Positions 20,342-22,993 of a DNA stretch of 22,993 nt are shown here, in pieces. Under the pieces are notes generated by a model. That model saw only the letters and a program-made list of their open reading frames with translations. It was not told the DNA's origin and searched no databases. A program made the position numbers and the translations under genes. The DNA is from CAYRTV01 sp046483285 (GTDB lineage Bacteria > Acidobacteriota > Aminicenantia > Aminicenantales > Aminicenantaceae). The number at the start of each line of letters is the position of its first letter. The stretch's first letter is position 1. Where the stretch lies: assembly GCA_046483285.1 (NCBI GenBank), contig JAWODN010000030.1, forward strand, positions 1 to 22,993, given 5' to 3'.

Positions 20342-21982
20342 ATGAAAATCATGCTTCGCTTTAAAACTTTCTTGGTCTTATTGGCTGTCTGCGCGGTTTT
20401 TGTGTCAGCCCAAACAAATTTGCTGACTGTCGCGGAAAAAAGCGATTTCACCGCCACTTCCCGCTATGCGGACGTGATGGAATTTATTCAATCCCTTCAG
20501 GAAAGGTCTCATTTCATCCGGGTGGAAACATTGTGCACCAGTCCGGAAGGCCGCCCTGTTCCCCTGCTTGTCATGGGAAATCCTCTTCCCGTTTCTCCCC
20601 GAGACCTGCTCGGAGATGACCGGATGGTGGTATACATTCAGGCCAATATTCACGCCGGAGAAGTGGAAGGCAAGGAAGCTTCCCTCATGCTGGCCCGGGA
20701 TATTCTCAACCAGAACCCTCCCCCCTACCTTGATAACCTGGTTCTTCTTATCTCCCCTATTTTCAATGCCGACGGAAATGAAAAAATCAGTCCGGACAAC
20801 CGGCGCAATCAAACCGGTCCGGAAAAGGGGGTGGGGGTCCGCCACAATGGACAGAATTTAGACCTCAACCGGGACAGCATGAAGCTGGAGAGTCCGGAAT
20901 TGAAGGGATTGATTCAAAACGTCTTGATGCGCTGGAATCCGGCCCTGCTGGTTGACTGTCACACCACTAATGGCTCATACCATGAAGAACCGGTCACCTA
21001 TTCATGGCCGTTGAATCCGAATGGGAGCCGCACCATCCTTGAATACATGCGGGACCGGATGATGCCGGAGATGACCCGGCAGCTCAAAGAAAAATACCAA
21101 ACTCTGGCTGTCCCCTATGGGAACTTCATGGACTACCGGGACATGGAAAAAGGCTGGCGGACATTCGGGCACTCTCCAAGATATGTCACCAATTATATCG
21201 GCTTGCGGAACCGGATGTCCATATTGATTGAAAATTATGCTTATGCGGAATATAAAACCCGGATTATGGGGAATTATCATTATTTGCTGACAATTTTAGA
21301 TTACTGCGGCCAAAACAAACAGGAAATGACATCCCTTGTCCGGGAAGCCGACCGGAAAACGGTCTCTCAGGGAACCACGCCGGAGACCGAAACCGGATTT
21401 GGGGTGGAATTTGACGTCCAGCCCTTGGATAATCCCGTAACCATTCTCAGTTGGGAAATGGAAATAACCCCCCGGGAAAATCAATGGCCGCGGGTTGAAA
21501 AAACAGACCGCAAAAAAACTTATACTCTTCCCTATTATGCTGATTTCATCGCTACCCGGGAAGTCTCCTTTCCTTTCGCCTATGGCATCCCCATTCCGGC
21601 CCCGGAAGTGATTGAAAAGCTCCGCCAGCATGGCATCACAGTCGAATCCCTACAGAAAGAAGTGGAGGTGGAAGTCGAAGGATTCAAAGTCACTGCCTTG
21701 AAACCGGCGGAACGCCTTTACCAGGGTCATTATCTGAATTCAGTGGAGGGAGAATATTTCAAGGAATCCAAAACTCTACAGCCGGGAACATGGATAATCA
21801 GAACCGGCCAATCATTGGGACGCTTGGCTGCTTATCTTTTGGAACCGGAAAGCGACGACGGACTGCTGGTCTGGAATTTCTTTGACAGGCACCTAGCCAG
21901 TCAATGGCGAAGGGAGCCGGAGATTTGCCCGGTTTATAAAATTCTCAAACCCCTTCCCCTGCCTGCTCAGGAAGAAAAATAA
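20342..21982 (+). CDS. Exported M14-family zinc carboxypeptidase
   Basis: A 546-residue metallopeptidase predicted to be exported. A Sec signal peptide (MKIMLRFKTFLVLLAVCAVF) ends around VSA-Q. The M14 zinc site is complete: His104 and Glu107 in IHAGEVEG, and His207 in VDCHTTNG. Catalytic Glu is probably Glu297 in LIENYAYAEY, and LDLNRD supplies the substrate-carboxylate Arg. About 200 residues after the catalytic domain are of unrecognised type, probably beta-rich. The start is the ATG at 20342, with AGGA 7 nt upstream; a TTG at 20318 is open but lacks a site. It stands alone after a repeat-rich gap and is convergent with the EIIA-zinc ribbon gene, 46 nt between stops. It likely trims peptides outside the cytoplasm. 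Confidence 0.9.
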   Translation: MKIMLRFKTFLVLLAVCAVFVSAQTNLLTVAEKSDFTATSRYADVMEFIQSLQERSHFIRVETLCTSPEGRPVPLLVMGNPLPVSPRDLLGDDRMVVYIQANIHAGEVEGKEASLMLARDILNQNPPPYLDNLVLLISPIFNADGNEKISPDNRRNQTGPEKGVGVRHNGQNLDLNRDSMKLESPELKGLIQNVLMRWNPALLVDCHTTNGSYHEEPVTYSWPLNPNGSRTILEYMRDRMMPEMTRQLKEKYQTLAVPYGNFMDYRDMEKGWRTFGHSPRYVTNYIGLRNRMSILIENYAYAEYKTRIMGNYHYLLTILDYCGQNKQEMTSLVREADRKTVSQGTTPETETGFGVEFDVQPLDNPVTILSWEMEITPRENQWPRVEKTDRKKTYTLPYYADFIATREVSFPFAYGIPIPAPEVIEKLRQHGITVESLQKEVEVEVEGFKVTALKPAERLYQGHYLNSVEGEYFKESKTLQPGTWIIRTGQSLGRLAAYLLEPESDDGLLVWNFFDRHLASQWRREPEICPVYKILKPLPLPAQEEK

Positions 21983-22028
21983 CCTCCCTCCGGGCAGAAA
22001 CGTTAAATTTCAGCTGTGAAAATTCAGC

Positions 22029-22859
22029 TTAAGAAGATTCCTGGCTTTGTTTGGTTTTCGCTGAGACCAAAAATTTTCCGCAGTTCTCACAAACATAAAT
22101 ATCGTTGCTGCCTTCAATAGCTGAGCTCATCCCTGTCGCCACGTTGATATAACAACCCTGACAGACTCCGTCCTCCACCTCCGCCACAGCAAAACCATAA
22201 CGATTCATCAACCGGTCAAACCGGTCCAGCAGGGCTTCATCCAGCTCAGACCTTATAAGTTCGGCTTGCTGCTGCAATTCTTTTTTCTTGGAGGGAGACG
22301 CTTTTTTCTTTTTCAATTCAATACCTTGAAGTTTCCACAACAGCCCGGCCCGATGGATAATGCGTTCCTCCTGAGTGGGCAAAGAGAGTTCAATTTCAGA
22401 AAGAATATCATAAAGCCGAGCCGCCGATTCAGTATTGAACAGACGTTCCCGGAAATTTGAATTAACCAGGAAATTAGCTAATCCCGCGAAAAGATGATTG
22501 AATAAACCGGGGATAGCTGGATTCCAGACGATCAGAATGATAAGGTTGACTTTTTCCCGGTCGATCGCATTAAAATCAATGCCGGCATGGGAACGCCCGA
22601 CCACAACCGCAATATCTTTGACTTTGGTATTGAATCTGGCATGCGGGAGGGCCACATGGTGACCGATGCCTGTGGTCTCCAGTCTCTCCCTGTCGATAAT
22701 CCGGGTCAATATCGGCTTCCTGGTCTTAATCAAATTCTGCTTTTCCAGAAGCACCAACATCTCTTCCAGGGCGTCAATCTTGTCAGTGGCTTTCAAGTCA
22801 TAAATAATCTGGGAAGGTTCAAGATAGTCGGTAAAATGTGAACGTTTCTTGTGTGCCAT
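22029..22859 (-). CDS. PTS EIIA domain fused to a C4 zinc ribbon
   Basis: A 276-residue protein with two parts. Residues about 15-155 form a PtsN/fructose-type EIIA domain with the phospho-accepting histidine in VALPHAR (His73) and the preceding TTGIGHH. Residues about 160-225 are a charged helical linker (KKKKASPSKKKELQQQAELI) resembling one arm of a coiled coil. Residues 226-265 are a C4 zinc ribbon, VEDGVCQGC...YVCENCGKF (Cys233, 236, 257, 260), matching the C-terminal domain of the DUF164/CT398-like family. Neither half looks degraded. PTS-type phosphorylation combined with a zinc ribbon suggests a regulator rather than a sugar transporter. Partners are not visible in the window. An extended -10 box lies 13 nt before the ATG; there is no clear Shine-Dalgarno. 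Confidence 0.85.
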   Translation of the reverse strand: MAHKKRSHFTDYLEPSQIIYDLKATDKIDALEEMLVLLEKQNLIKTRKPILTRIIDRERLETTGIGHHVALPHARFNTKVKDIAVVVGRSHAGIDFNAIDREKVNLIILIVWNPAIPGLFNHLFAGLANFLVNSNFRERLFNTESAARLYDILSEIELSLPTQEERIIHRAGLLWKLQGIELKKKKASPSKKKELQQQAELIRSELDEALLDRFDRLMNRYGFAVAEVEDGVCQGCYINVATGMSSAIEGSNDIYVCENCGKFLVSAKTKQSQESS

Positions 22860-22871
22860 TTTCTTGAAGGT

Positions 22872-22880
22872 ATTTTAACA
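22872..22880 (-). promoter_or_regulatory. Predicted extended -10 promoter of the EIIA-zinc ribbon gene
   Basis: On the minus strand TGTTAAAAT forms an extended -10 (TG-N-TAAAAT) with only a poor -35 match and an A/T tract upstream. The predicted transcript starts near 22865, about 6 nt before the ATG. The remaining bases to the window edge show no gene. Confidence 0.4.
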
Positions 22881-22993
22881 TAAATTGGAGCTGGTTAAAA
22901 TTTTTTTTCGTATTCAGGGTTATCTGAATAATATTTTCGGATATACTTTTCTTGAACCGCGAAAGACCAGTGAACATCCCGGATAAAGTCAGC

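Overview
The window reads as one contiguous piece of bacterial chromosome, roughly half GC, from a Gram-negative-type organism. Predicted lipoproteins and exported hydrolases, a tRNA with an encoded CCA end, and the order ftsH-folP-cdaA-cdaR-glmM-pdxJ resemble Acidobacteriota, Aminicenantes and deltaproteobacterial genomes. The sulfatase-like protein also ends in a C-terminus (LKALGYLR) that I associate with Acidobacteriota/Aminicenantes proteins. This placement is an impression from family resemblance, not a phylogeny. No phage, plasmid, insertion sequence with a transposase, or CRISPR array is visible.

Layout. Positions 1-529 hold repeat-like non-coding DNA. Positions 530-4758 (minus) are carA-carB, the two subunits of carbamoyl-phosphate synthase, overlapping by 4 nt and closely resembling the animal CAD enzyme. 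Positions 5016-7980 (plus) carry a 63-residue membrane protein and a large sulfatase-superfamily lipoprotein with threonine at the nucleophile position. Positions 8121-10484 (minus) encode a penicillin-acylase-family lipoprotein. Positions 10536-11019 hold mosaic repeats and tRNA-Ala(GGC). Positions 11284-16948 (plus) are a tight operon: ftsH, folP, cdaA, cdaR, glmM. Positions 17118-19074 (plus) are pdxJ and an M20-family N-carbamoyl-amino-acid/allantoate-type amidohydrolase. Positions 19077-19508 (minus) encode a small GGQ release-factor-like protein. Positions 19530-20317 are a repeat-rich gap. Positions 20342-21982 (plus) encode an exported M14 zinc carboxypeptidase. Positions 22029-22859 (minus) encode an unusual fusion of a PTS EIIA domain to a C4 zinc ribbon.

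How the genes work together. The central operon joins membrane proteolysis (FtsH), folate synthesis (FolP), c-di-AMP synthesis and its regulator (CdaA, CdaR), and the first committed peptidoglycan precursor step (GlmM). This is a widely conserved cell-envelope control cluster. The sulfatase-like protein, acylase and carboxypeptidase are probably envelope or exported enzymes of a heterotrophic lifestyle.

Most unusual features. (1) The EIIA-zinc ribbon fusion. (2) At least four families of short dispersed repeats that recur between the intergenic gaps in different orders and orientations; one 94-bp element aligns without gaps except for a 29-nt insertion that turns a palindrome into a hairpin. 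(3) Several genes whose consensus-like promoter lies so close to the ATG that their mRNAs should be leaderless or nearly so, which also corrects the start of the release-factor-like gene. (4) A CdaA in which the usual RHR signature reads RHL. All identifications come from reading the sequence by eye; no database search was run.
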